A stretch of 64,000 bases of DNA from positions 98,875,291 to 98,939,290 of the forward strand of contig OY740773.1 in assembly GCA_963513935.1 (NCBI GenBank), written 5' to 3'. The DNA comes from Aphrophora alni (taxonomy: Eukaryota; Arthropoda; Insecta; Hemiptera; Aphrophoridae). Below the pieces are notes generated by a model. The model did not search any database. It was given only the letters and a program-made list of their open reading frames with translations, and had not been told where the DNA came from. Shown here piece by piece: positions 53,790 to 64,000 of the stretch. The first letter of the stretch is position 1, and every line of letters starts with the position of its first letter. A program made the position numbers and the translations under genes.

Positions 53790-54425
53790 AGTAACAAACA
53801 CCCTAATCCCTGGGGCAGAACAGTATCCTGCAATAAACACTATATACGACTGAAAGTCAGCGCGTGGGAAGCAGATGTTTCACAAATTAGACAGTTTGAA
53901 ATTTTTGTTTTAATTTGTAAAGTTGAACGCCCTGTGTAGGCGCATGCGCGGGTAGGGCGTAGTCATACCGATTCATTACAATAGCAAAGGTTTTCAATTA
54001 AATACAAGACCTAACCAACGGATCCGGTTTAGGTTAGGTTCAACAGATCTAGTCAATAGTAATAGGTTAATGTTTTGTGATATGGATATAACGCTTCCTA
54101 GCAAGAAGGTAGGAAGAGCCCACTACTACAAGTATAAAAACGTTTAAAGGCTGAATGTTACAATCACTTAAAATCTTACTTTTGCCAACTTGTTTTTTTT
54201 TAATGAATACTCAATTTATAATTTGACGAAAATATAAATCCACTAAGACAATCGGCGGTTTTCAACCATTGCAGATTAAAAGTAGTGTTTTGCTTACCGT
54301 TAGTGTAAAATCGTCATTAGGTGATATTGACGATTTAAAATTTGTTTTCTACAAATGATAGTTTGGAAGTTTATGAATAAAATCTTGATTAAACCATCAG
54401 TTTCGACCTGGTAGGGCGTACCTGT
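53790..54425. other. No recognisable feature
   Basis: A short TTTAGGTTAGGTTC run occurs near 54028. The rest is AT-rich and unassigned. Confidence 0.4.
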
Positions 54426-54428
54426 ATA

Positions 54429-54718
54429 CAGTATGTCCCACGAAGAGGTAAACGCTTTTGATCTTCAATTAAATGCTTAATCCTCAACCGATTCTTTTGA
54501 AACTTTTTAATAAAGTTACCAAAAAAATGTGTGAAAATTTCAACACATTGGTTGTTATAGGAACAAAATGACGACAAAAACAACTTCTTGAATTGAACAG
54601 CTGTTCGATTCAAATTTTTTGTAACTTTATTAAAAAGTATCTAAAGTTTCAAAGAAACGGTTAATGAATAGGTAATTAATAGAAAATCAAAAGTATGTAC
54701 TTATTCGTAGGACCTTGT
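54429..54718. mobile_element. Foldback element of ~290 bp
   Basis: The left arm TCCTCAACCGATTCTTTTGA, AACTTTTTAATAAAGTTACC is the inverse of GTAACTTTATTAAAAAGTAT and GAAACGGTTAATGAATAGG on the right. The outer ends (CAGTATGTCCCACGAAGAGG and the inverse of CTTATTCGTAGGACC) are less similar. The 74-codon frame is incidental. Confidence 0.7.
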
Positions 54719-54777
54719 TCACTTGATAGAATAAAACTTGAACACACATTGTCATAAATAATACGTTTATATAATCT

Positions 54778-54810
54778 AACGCGTTTCAACAACAAAGTCG
54801 CCATCTTCAG
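54778..54810 (-). ncRNA. Hammerhead-like motif (family 3)
   Basis: On the minus strand: CTGAAGA, T, GGCGAC, loop TTT, GTTGTT, GAAACGCGTT. The two six-base arms pair fully using three G-U wobbles. ACGCGT is palindromic and followed by U. Related decayed copies are at 15174 and 28212, with a 3' half at 44016. The shared downstream sequence includes AAACGTA and TTTTATTCTATC. Confidence 0.4.
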
Positions 54811-54993
54811 TGATGTACGAGTTTCTTTACAAACTTTAGAACAAACGGTTGCAGTTTAATTAACAATAAAAAAGAAGCAATTTCATACGATTTTCTAATC
54901 TTATTTTAAATTGTTAGGATATTTAACATACAAATTAAGATGTCTGAACTTTTAAATTCGAAACTATGAACTCTAGAGAAAAATATCGAAAGA

Positions 54994-54996
<3 letters not shown>

Positions 54997-55035
<39 letters not shown>
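54997..55035. repeat. (TA)n microsatellite
   Basis: About 19 TA units after AAAGAATT. Confidence 0.95.
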
Positions 55036-55037
<2 letters not shown>

Positions 55038-55164
55038 AAAAGCTACCTAGTGAAATTATTTTAGAATCTTTTCAACATATTTTTTCTTGGAATTAATCGT
55101 ATTTGCTGCAAAATAAAGTGATAAAATCTGTAGTCATTATAACCCTAAAAAAAAAAAGAAAAAA

Positions 55165-55285
55165 ATAGTATAAAATAAAGATACCTAGCCCTCGGATACT
55201 CTAATAGCGTCAGTCAGAAGAAAACAAGAGTTGAGACCTGATAGAAAAGCTATAGATCCAGCTACGTTACCTCGGGATTGCCACT
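55165..55285 (-). repeat. Family A copy
   Basis: TAGCCCTCGGATACTCTAAT, AAGAAAACAAGAGTTGAG, and CTATAGATCCAGCTACG, ending CTCGGGATTGCC. Confidence 0.7.
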
Positions 55286-55319
55286 TATTAGCCTCTGAGT
55301 GATTCTCTATTTAAAGTAT

Positions 55320-56000
55320 ATACAGGATGCTTCAATTAGTGACCAAACTTATAAAGTGCTTCTAGACTTCAAAATAAAGAAAACGTTCGTATAAACAAAT
55401 ATTAAAACATGGATATGGTTAGGGAATGGATTGGATATAGTTTTTCTTCGATCCGCTTGTTTTTATTTAAAAAAACAAGCTATCCAAGGATATTGGATAA
55501 TAATTTTGTTTTATAATAGTAGTTTCCAGTGTAAGCTAAAAAACTTAACAGTTTCAAAATGGCTGATTCCAAAAACATTTGATTTAAAAGACAAATTTTG
55601 TTGGTGTTTTAGTGGCGAGCATGTTTTTTGAAATCGGCTGGGTAAAAGCGTTTCAGAGAGCGATAATTATATTTTCCACGGAAATTTCCTTACAAATTAA
55701 CAATTGTAAATTCTAAGCTGTTCTATATATGCATAATTAATTTAACGATTATAAAACAAGTTATTTAAATAATTGCACTTTTGTTAAGTATTTAATGAGC
55801 CGTAGGTTTTAAATGCGTATCCATATTAATAGAAGATAACCTTCGATGGTTTGACTTGCAAGGACGAATGACGAGGTGTGATGCAGTTCGAGTTAACTGT
55901 AGTCAGATACGTTGAAGGTTGATTTTATTGGGGATTTTTGGAGCATGTGTTAATTAATAGCATGGGAATACTGAAAACTATTTAAAACTCAACAAGATTT
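55320..56000. other. CAGGATG-type end, otherwise no feature
   Basis: TATACAGGATGCTTCAATTA at 55319 looks like the left end of a CAGGGTG-family element. No right end is evident. The 66-codon frame at 55431 is not supported. Confidence 0.4.
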
Positions 56001-56019
56001 TTGACGTTAGTTTTTAAGT

Positions 56020-56240
56020 AGATTTTTATGCATTTTGAGTGCATCGCTATTTTTTTAATTTTTTTTTTTATTTTATTTTTTTATCTCCGGCTATATGAGT
56101 CGTAGAAAAAATAAATGAAAATGAAAGGACTATCGAAATGGTAGGGTGTAGTAACATTAAGAGTACTTCCTAACCTCAAAAAATTCAAATTTATGGTTTT
56201 AAGATTTTTTTCCCCCACTAATTATGAAACAAATGGGATA
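56020..56240 (-). repeat. Family O copy 2
   Basis: ATGCATTTTGAGTGCATCGC, TATGAGTCGTAGAAAAAAT and AAGAGTACTTCCTAACCTCA are the inverse of 46440-46610. Confidence 0.6.
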
Positions 56241-56759
56241 AAATCATCAGATCTACACAAAAAATGGACAAAATATGTACCTTTACACTAGAAAAAACTG
56301 TGGTCAAATTTGAAAAACAAATTGAAAGCATTGTAATTTAATGAGAAGTGGTTGTAAATTATTATTATTTTTTTTTAATTTCAGTTTTTTACCTACTTTC
56401 TAGTGAACATTTGCAAGTATTTGTTTATCAAGGTAAATTGCCCTTTTTTAATAACAAAAATTTGTCATTTTACTTTTTTGTCCCCCCCCCCCATCCCCAT
56501 GAATCGAGGTTGGATCTAGACAACGACGTCGCCCATTTATGAAATTTCAACATTTAGTTAAAAATTTGTTTATTTGATTGGGAATGACATTTAAATAAAA
56601 TTTATACGGAAATCTGGTTAGGTTAGGCTAGGTAAAAAATAAAACATTTTTTTAATTTTTATTATGTACAGCTATATGGTAGCTACCTCAAAAAATCTAC
56701 GAAATATATCCATAACAAAAATATAAACCATTTTAATTATGTAAAAACTCATCTCTACA

Positions 56760-57278
56760 CAGGGTGTTGCAAAATTAAGTTTCCAAAGTTCAGTGGGTGG
56801 TTTCCCCACATCAAAAATACGAAAAAGTTACAATAAACATGTGTTCGGAATTACCTTTTTAAATTTAATTTATTTAATTATATTTTTACTTAATATTTTT
56901 AATTTCCAGAAAGGTTTGACGGATTGAGTTGATACTTGGTAATATTTTCCAAGGTAAAGAAGTATTTAAAAAATAATAACCAGCCTAATCAAATAACCCG
57001 TTTCAAAATGTAAATTGTTAAACATTTCCCGTTTTTAAGTTATTTAGATTTTAAACATTAAGCAGCCACGATTATGAAACAGGCTATTGAATTGGGTTGG
57101 TTTTTTTTTTTTTTTTTTTTCCTTCCTTCAAACAATTATCCATCAAATAGTTCGATAAAAATATTTTGTAAAAAAAAAATGTAAAAAAAAGACGACTATC
57201 TGGTAAACAAACCAATTCCAAACTTTTATGTGGGAAATCACCTAGTGAAATTTAGAAACACCATTTTAGTACATCCTG
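56760..57278. mobile_element. Inverted-repeat element with CAGGGTG end
   Basis: The left end CAGGGTGTTGCAAAATTAAG and GTGGTTTCCCCACATCAAAA are mirrored by GTGGGAAATCACCTAG and ACACCATTTTAGTACATCCT. TTTTAGTACATCCTG ends at 57278 before TATA. The arms surround a centre with CCTTCCTTC and a T run (57101-57120). Confidence 0.6.
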
Positions 57279-57279
57279 T

Positions 57280-58490
57280 ATATGGTCAAAATACGCTCAC
57301 ATAGTAAGTTTAGTCAAAATATGTCAATTCGCTTAGGCATTGGATAATTTCAGGATAGGCATATTTCCAAAACCGCGAAATACGATCCCCAAAATATAAA
57401 GTATTTATACAAGGATCCCCCCCCCCGTAAACAGAAATTATAAAACTGAGTTCCGTAGTGCACAAATACGAAATTAAAAAGACATGAAAATCGGTTCACC
57501 GGTTTTTGTTGTAGAAGCGTAAACCTACGGTTCAATTTTTGCAATCAGGCGTTGCTTATGCAAAAGCGATACTTAAGTTGTATCAATATTGCATAATCAG
57601 CGCCGGGTTTACGAAAACTTATCATTCATAGCCCTAGACTATAATTAAATACGAGACATAAGTACAGCTTGACATCAATTATTTTGGTTGGGATTCATTA
57701 GATCATGACATTTTATACAGAGTGTCCAGAGAATAATTTTTTTAAATCAACAAATTTAAAACTTTCTAGTTTTGTTTGTTAATAAACATTATTTTTACAA
57801 AGAATGACATTAAAACATTTTAAATAATTTAACGGAAAAAAAAATAACATAAAAAAGTAAATTTTTAGTGTGACCTTTCTAAATGTAAAAAAAATTGCAA
57901 AAATTTCTAATTTTTCATTTAAACAGAGCTATTATTTTTTAAATAACTATTGTTATAAAAGTATAACAAACCAATTAAACAAAAAACACAATAAAAACAC
58001 AACCATAGGTATTGTTCTAACCTTTAAAATAACTTTATGTCCGGCCATTAATATTCACGTAATCTTGCTTTAATTGTATGCACATTGAATTCAAGATGGC
58101 CGCCAGGTTTACAAAGACTTGTGTTTTCTCTATTTTCACCTTATTGCATTTATCGCCTATAAAATAATATTAAACTTCTAACGTTGTATTCAAGCGATTT
58201 TTCTTCCGAGAGTTGTTACGGCTTATTTCAAAAAGCACATGTTCGCAAATGATTACTTTTAAAATTTTATTATTATTTTTAAATTAGCGTATGGTGAAGG
58301 ATAAACACTAAAATTGGTGAAGGATAAACAAAATTTTGTAAATAAATTTGAAATATTATTACGTACTTGATAATCGTAAATTTGTTTAAAAACTATACAA
58401 TTCATTCATTCATTACCGAAACAAAAATGAACTTAAATTAACGGGTCACTAAAAATGTCAGTTGGATAGTTGTCAACGCGTGTGTTTTTA
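57280..58490. other. No recognisable gene
   Basis: A C run lies near 57418-57426. AAGATGGCCGCCAGG at 58094 is an isolated E-type block. The 67-codon frame at 57870 has no motif. Confidence 0.4.
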
Positions 58491-58499
58491 ACACGTTCA

Positions 58500-58870
58500 A
58501 ACTGCAAATCATATTTGATTAAAATCGAACTTCTAATAACAGTGGTCTAGTTTCGTTTTGTTTTAATAAGTATTATTTCTTAATTGCAATTTTAGAAACA
58601 ATTTGGAGTAATTAATTTTCACATTTCATTAAAATTCTAACGAAATCAGTAGAATTGATTTTGAGAAATTACGTATTTCATTCCCTACCAATTTGTTTAT
58701 TTACACATAACTCACAAACCAGCATTTTTTGAAAATGGCACCCATATATGTTTTCTTTCGGTTCTTAGAGGCTACACTTGAGAAAAATTTTCATCAAAAT
58801 CGTTAGAGCTGAATTTGAGAAAACCGTAATTTTGTATTTTTTCCTTGTAGCCTCCCAAAATTTTTAGTTA
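58500..58870 (+). repeat. Dispersed repeat family I, copy 2
   Basis: ATCATATTTGATTAAAATCG, TTCATTAAAATTCTAACGAA, TTGATTTTGAGAAATTACG and GCTGAATTTGAGAAAACCGT align with 33590-33990. Confidence 0.6.
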
Positions 58871-59510
58871 TAAAAGACAGTAAATCTTTCTTATATATTT
58901 CCAAATTTCTTTCTATGTAAACAAAACAATTTTATTGTTTATTACAATGACAAACAATGCGAGCGACTGTATTTTATTTCTACGAACCGGTTCCTTCGGG
59001 GATTTCAGAAGCGATATCCTCATTAAACGGTTCCATTATTCTTCTTAACACCCTAAATGAAATCATAAAATGTCAACAAAGTTTTTAGGCCGCCCTGTAC
59101 ATGTTTAACGATACGATTATATGACCGACTTTGTTCTGTGGTTACGCGACCTTGAAAACATTCGCACAGCTTGGAAATTGAGTCCAAACTGTTAGTCATT
59201 TAAAATTGGTAATTTGAGAGGACGCCGTATGTGGCCAGGACTTGAAATTATCTGTTGCTCCAGGCAGTAACTGAGTGTTGTTTTGGTGAAACCGTCCTTC
59301 AAACTTGGAACATTCCAAGGTGCAGAAAGTGTTATCAGTATTGGCAATTCTTTTAGTTAGGCAAAAATAATTTGTTATTTTCTCTCGCATAGCCTTAGTA
59401 AGTAGAGAGAATGTTAAGCAATAGGTTAGGTTAGGTTAAGGCTAGGTTGAGTTTTTCGGGAAAATATTCGTTTTAAGGAACCAAGTGATTTTTGTAATGA
59501 AGTTAATCTT
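58871..59510. other. No recognisable feature
   Basis: A GGTTAGGTTAGGTTAAGG run lies at 59424-59441. A CCGCCCTGTACATG end occurs at 59091. Otherwise unassigned. Confidence 0.4.
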
Positions 59511-59514
59511 TCAT

Positions 59515-59610
59515 CTATATACTGCTATACAGCACAAACAGGTAAACTGATTTTGACTAAATTTAGTACGTAAGCGTATTTTAGCCACATGTTTGACATT
59601 TTTTACCTAT
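59515..59610 (+). repeat. Dispersed repeat family C fragment
   Basis: CTATACAGCACAAACAGG, TGATTTTGACTAAATTTAGT match 16610-16650 and 32445-32505. Confidence 0.5.
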
Positions 59611-59769
59611 CCAGTGTACAGAAGTTTGGTTATTGCAAAGAAATTCGATTTCCCTCGTGATTTTAGAAATTCCTTCCGTCCGTCGTCGTAAACACGAGAG
59701 TGGACATCAAACATCAGGATAAGGAGAAGAAATAAAGGGGACTAAAGTTTGCTCATACAGAACCCTACT

Positions 59770-59970
59770 GAAAAATCTAATTGAATGGCGGCCATTTTAA
59801 ACAGTTTTTGGTTCATATCTCGTGTATGTAAATGATACCAACCATACAGCTTTACGATAACAAATAGCGAAAATATTGTAAAAAAAGCCATTTGAAAACC
59901 TAATTTCCCAAGAAAATGAGATATTCGTTAGTTACAAAATCCGGCAACACGAGCAAAGCAAGTAAAGACT
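59770..59970 (-). repeat. Family K copy, diverged
   Basis: TTTTTGGTTCATATCTCGTG, GATACCAACCATACAG and CGATAACAAATAGCG, ending with ACACGAGCAAAGCAAGTAAA, the degenerate K palindrome. Confidence 0.6.
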
Positions 59971-60570
59971 TTTCACACCACGAGGCCCATTAGGGCCAAG
60001 CCGACGTCAAAAAGTAGTGATACACACAATTACCAGGTTCAGAAATCCTAACTTACCCTACTGGATAAGACCCCTCTATCTACCAATACAATTTTTATTA
60101 TATAGATTTAGTAAATCTGCTTGCATACATTGTACGATGGGATGGGTGAGTACCACGAAGGCGCTCATCAACGTGTTTCCATTTTTTTATACATTTTAAC
60201 TAGGGAATAGCTGTCATACGACCGAAACTCAAAATCGGGGCGAAGGATTTTGATGATTTTTTTTCAAAATTGTAAAAAACGAAACGCATCTATCCTAAAC
60301 TACACGTTCGTATGTTATCAGTTAAAAATAAAAATAAACTATAAACACCATGGTAATCATTAGCATATCTCAAAATCAGAACAAACTATTTAATTTAAAC
60401 TTTGTTTCAAATGAAACGTCGTAAACCTAAATAAAATAAATTATAGAACCTGACCGGAGTAGAGAGTGACAGAACAACAATTTCCCTCCAAAACTATTTC
60501 CATTTAAGTTCAATTTCAAACAATACATATACAAGTAGATCCTCGTAGATGTGGATATATTAAAAGCCAC
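59971..60570. other. No recognisable feature
   Basis: Unassigned; the 60-codon frame at 60017-60199 has no motif. Confidence 0.4.
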
Positions 60571-60572
60571 CA

Positions 60573-61600
60573 CTCGCTTCGCTTGTCTTGATGGACCTTG
60601 AAGTTGTGTTTCTGTGAAGGATCCTACCTACACTCGCTAAGCTCGTGTCTGTCAGTCGGCCCTGCCGGATATCGTAACTGTACAACTACCACTTTTCTTA
60701 GAAAGTTAGTGTCCGAAATTACATTTTTGATAATAACTTCGCTATTTATCATCATAGGTTAGTTCAAAATTACATTTTTGACAATAACTTTGCTATTTGT
60801 CATCGTAGAGTGGTAGGTTAGGTTAGTTCGAAATTACATTTTTGACAATAACTTCGCGATTTGTCATCGTAGGTAAGGTTAGGTGAGTTCGAAATTACAT
60901 TTTTGACAATAACTTCCCTATTTATCATCTTAGGTTAGGTTAGGTTAGTTCGAAATTACATTTTTGACAATAACTTCCCTATTTATCATCTTAGGTTAGG
61001 TTAGGTTAGTTCGAAATTACATTTTTGACAATAACTTCGCGATTTGTCATCATAGGTAAGGTTAGGTGAGTTCGAAATTACATTTTTGACAATAACTTCG
61101 CGATTTGTCATCGTAGGTAAGGTTAGGTGAGTTCGAAATTACATTTTTGACAATAACTTCGCTATTTGTTATCGTAGGTTAGGTTAGGTTAGTTTGAAAT
61201 TAATTTTTGACAATAACTTCCCTATTTATCATCTTAGGTTAGGTTAGGTTAGTTCGAAATTAATTTTTGACAATAACTTCGCTATTTGTCATCGTAGGTT
61301 AGGTTAGGTTAGTTCGAAATTACATTTTTGACAATAACTTCGCTATTTGTCATCATAGGTTAGGTTAGGTTAGTTCGACATTACATTTTTGACAAAAACT
61401 TCGCTATTTGTCATCGTAGAGAGGTAGGTTAGGTTAGGTTAGTTCGAAATCACATTTTTTTAACAATAACATCTGTCATCGTAGAGAGGTGAGGTTGGTA
61501 ACATTACATGTAGAATTCAAATTTTTAATTTTTTATCTAATTTAGTGTGTTATAAGTTGAACAACACACGAGATATGAACCAAAAAAATTGTTAACTATT
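60573..61600 (+). repeat. Family K copy with an amplified 61-bp unit
   Basis: ACTCGCTTCGCTTGTCTTGA starts the copy. After CCCTGCCGGATATCGTAACT comes the 61-bp array. The copy ends with AGGTGAGGTTGGTAACATTA, TTTAGTGTGTTATAAGTTGA, and ACACGAGATATGAACC as in the other K copies. Confidence 0.75.
60712..61480. repeat. 61-bp tandem array, 13 units, with TTAGG
   Basis: The unit is GTTCGAAATTACATTTTTGA, CAATAACTTCGCTATTTGTC, ATCGTAGGTTAGGTTAGGTTA. Unit starts lie at about 60717, 60770, 60832, 60894, 60954, 61015, 61077, 61138, 61199, 61260, 61319, 61380 and 61446. The number of TTAGG pentamers per unit varies from none to three. Variants GCGATTTG, CCCTATTTATCATC alternate, and some neighbours are identical, so the array expanded recently. 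Confidence 0.92.
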
Positions 61601-62450
61601 TTGACGCATTCAATTTGTCTGAATTTAGAGTTATAGATATGTAATCATCTCATTCAACTGTAGAACTCTGCACATTTGTGTGAATATTTCAGGGATTTGA
61701 CCTTTCACATATCTATCTTTATACTAAATATACAATATGCCCAAAAAATCCGCAAACTCCGTATGGTACATTCAATTTAAAAAAAAAGATGAAAATTGAC
61801 TAATTTTTGGAACATCCTGTACCTTAAAATATTAAATATTCCCCGGATTAAAGTAAAGTTATAAAATACAGTCAATAAATTGCTGCATATTATTTTTCTA
61901 AAGTAAAAAATAAATTTGCATTTTTGGACATTTTACCCGCCGCCATTTTTTGTTTGTATTAGAGCAAGATAGCAAAATTTAATTTGTGCAGATGTTTGCA
62001 AAAAAAAAGACTTTTTAAAATGAGGTTTCTCAAAATGGGGACTTATATTTAAAAATTTTGAGTTGCCTCCTCCCGAAAAAGCATTTTAAAGAGAGGTGTG
62101 ATTCATCGTTTAACTAAAAAAAAAAAATCTACAATTTAAATTTTCTATCCTTCTTAATAGTTTTTAATTGCAATACTTTTTTAACACCCGGTATTTGATA
62201 AAGTAAAAAATAATATTCGAACAAATATCGAAAATATAAAATTTTCACCGATATCCACTTCTATAAAAAAAAAAGCCAGATTTGAACTCAAACTCACTTA
62301 TAAACAAACACACAGTTCACTGATTAACACAAACATCGAAACAACAAAACACACCAACACGTGTTCTCGCAAACTAAACAAAAAACCAACTGGTTACCTA
62401 CAGTCACACAGCGTCTTAACGCAATGCACTGAATAGAATGGAAGTAAGGA
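61601..62450. other. No recognisable feature
   Basis: AACATCCTGTACC near 61810 is a CAGGGTG-type end and CCGCCGCCATTTTTTG near 61938 an E-type block. The rest is AT-rich, turning A/C-rich at 62300-62400. Confidence 0.4.
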
Positions 62451-62453
62451 CGT

Positions 62454-62494
62454 TAGAGAGAGAGAGACAGACACACACACAGAGAGAGAGAGAG
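62454..62494. repeat. Compound GA/CA microsatellite
   Basis: AGAGAGAGAGAC, AGACACACACACAC, AGAGAGAGAGAGAG in sequence. Confidence 0.9.
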
Positions 62495-62499
62495 ACTAT

Positions 62500-62840
62500 A
62501 CCTCTCAGTAATCATACATAATCAAAGAAGTCCAATCCACATACAACGTCCAATTATTCGACTTCCGGTTTAAATGTCAGAGACGAAATTAGCAGAGGAT
62601 TTAATTTTCGTTGAATTACAAGTTAACAAAAACAGTTTTCCCACAAAACAAATGAAACTGCCTCGGTAGGGTTTTCATTACACAACACATTGAGAGGTGT
62701 CTAGACGTGTTGAAATTTCTACTAAAATTGTTTAACGTGAGAGGAAAAAAAGCCACTGGGTTCAATTACTTTGTCATGAAAGGACGCCTCTTTCCATTGC
62801 AATTCACTTAACACAATTTTCCGGCTTTTTATGTCCAGGT
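62500..62840. other. No recognisable feature
   Basis: Nothing coding or repetitive was recognised. Confidence 0.4.
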
Positions 62841-62844
62841 CACA

Positions 62845-63010
62845 AAATTGCCTAAAATGAGTTATTAGGCTTATAGAGGAAATATGACAAGGTTAACTAC
62901 CAAAAACTACCGCCATTTTGAAATTTTCCAACTACTTTTCATATCATATTCAACGACTAAGTGTATCCCCACCGCTACTTTTGAAAGTTTGGCTAATTAT
63001 ATTTCAAAAA
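62845..63010 (-). repeat. Dispersed repeat family M, copy 2
   Basis: CCTAAAATGAGTTATTAGGC, AAACTACCGCCATTTTGAAA and CCACCGCTACTTTTGAAAGT are the inverse of 41270-41460. Confidence 0.6.
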
Positions 63011-63590
63011 TATAAAGGAATAAGCACATAACTTACTCAATAAGCGCTTTTTACCCAACGAACAAAATAGATAAAGCACCTGCAACTGTTTAAAATGACC
63101 GCAGTTTTGTCACATTCAATTCGATTTTTTTAAATCCCCATTGGGCTGAATGTATAAACAAATTTTAGTCCTCTTCATTTCAACCACCGATAAACAAAGA
63201 TAAAAGAAACGCAACAACGCGAGTGTTAAAACACACCCGTCATTTAAAATCAATTGATAATTTTATTGTTCACCCTGTTTTCTTTTCATTTCTCCTTTTT
63301 TCCCGTAAAAGTTGGAAAATCTTCACAGACAGAATCCCTGCTTCGATCGCGCCATCTCATACACTCTCCCAAATTACTTCCCACAGCGGTGTTTAAATCA
63401 AAACCATTTATAATTCCAAACCTCTAAAGCAATTTTAATAAATCTTGCAATTGTAACATTTTGAATTCTGTTATGTACCAATACTGTTAAATGTTGTCGC
63501 TTAAATGTCAAAAATATCCCTACGGGAATATGGATTTCCTCCTAATTGGAAACCACCTACCGAGGGGCTCACTAGTAAGACAGGTGTAGG
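63011..63590. other. No recognisable feature
   Basis: AT-rich; no gene or repeat assignment. Confidence 0.4.
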
Positions 63591-63594
63591 ACTT

Positions 63595-63742
63595 CTAAGA
63601 TACTTCAACTAAATCTACACCTTTCTTTATACAATCTTGGGTTAGATCTCTTTCATCTTTCCAATCAGGTCTCTTTTGACCAACTCTTGTTCTTTTACGT
63701 TCATGCCGCTAATAAAGTATTCGTGGGCTAGGTATTCTTTTA
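63595..63742 (+). repeat. Family A copy
   Basis: AAATCTACACCTTTCTTTAT, TCTTGGGTTAGATCTCTTTC, TTGACCAACTCTTGTTCTTT, TATTCGTGGGCTAGGTATTC. Confidence 0.7.
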
Positions 63743-63931
63743 TACAGGATCATCGAAATATGTTGGATTGTTTAAATGAAATCATAACACGTAAAGTAAC
63801 CGATTGAATGACATATTTCTTTCAGCAAACTCTTACACAGCTTTCAAAGTTTTTTAGACGTGACTGTACACCGTTTTGTGGAGCGATGCGCGCCAGTATA
63901 GCGCTCTCACTGCCAGTCAGTCAGTGCAATC

Positions 63932-64000
63932 GCGTACGTACAGGAAGAAGCACAATTCGTTTTGCGGTTAACAGAGTTTGTAGTGACTGTTCAAAGATAT
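63932..64000 (+). pseudogene. Possible transposon-protein N-terminus, cut by the window end
   Basis: The frame beginning at 63932 reads AYVQEEAQFVLRLTEFVVTV then QRY to the last base. This resembles the first helix-turn-helix of insect transposon proteins with the DUF4817-type N-terminus (consensus style: EEkAqcVlwl.Et.s.t.VQr.F). No ATG is in frame nearby, so the start is unknown. Length is too short for certainty. Confidence 0.35.

Noticed and set aside
53628..53840. 70-codon minus-strand frame with an Arg-Glu run
   Set aside because: Direct translation of the CT microsatellite.

Overview
This is eukaryotic nuclear DNA, most likely from an insect. It is AT-rich and intron- or intergene-like. 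It carries many short runs of the arthropod telomere pentamer TTAGG/CCTAA. Every decipherable coding remnant belongs to an arthropod-type transposon: non-LTR RNase H tails, a Helitron-type helicase, a hAT transposase tail and a possible mariner-like N-terminus. I found no host gene, exon series, rRNA or functional tRNA that I can defend. Nearly all open frames of 60-140 codons are chance frames in repeats. Species assignment is not possible from sequence alone.

Layout. 0-10 kb: dispersed repeats, a ~140-bp tandem array (1.5-2.2 kb), an inverted-repeat element ending in CAGGGTG (3.48-4.03 kb), a palindrome split by a short transposon with 8-bp target duplication (7.2-7.9 kb), and a foldback element with 9-bp duplication inside another repeat (8.85-9.44 kb). 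10-20 kb: a 33-bp minisatellite (10.9-11.75 kb), a LINE 3' end (13.7-14.2 kb), and two copies of a repeat that in one place still encodes a 71-residue frame. 20-33 kb: many partial CAGGGTG elements, clean short transposons (28.96, 30.68 kb), a tandem pair of one repeat family, and a second LINE RNase H tail (32.5-32.9 kb). 33-44 kb: a third copy of the 71-residue-frame repeat, broken by a palindromic insertion; a ~1.1-kb concentric palindrome (39.1-40.2 kb); and a telomere-like tract beside a transposon with iterated 16-bp ends (43.0-44.0 kb). 44-64 kb: a tRNA-derived SINE, a Helitron helicase fragment, a complete short hAT element (51.28-52.04 kb), a CT microsatellite, a 61-bp array carrying TTAGG (60.7-61.5 kb), and a possible transposase N-terminus cut by the window edge.

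The most interesting signal is a set of hammerhead-ribozyme-like motifs. They have the form CUGANGA, then a stem, then GAAAC, then a short self-complementary stretch ending GU and one more base. They occur in several unrelated small repeats. Two such repeats are compact tail-plus-palindrome insertions with 10-12-bp target duplications (19.06, 35.73 kb); a third copy of one of them (37.70 kb) has lost the motif. The stem II bases differ between families yet still pair. This architecture recalls inverted, truncated terminal repeats of Penelope-like retroelements, but no reverse transcriptase is present here.

The window is a palimpsest of nested insertions. In several cases a second copy of the host repeat supplies the empty site, which makes element boundaries and target duplications directly readable.
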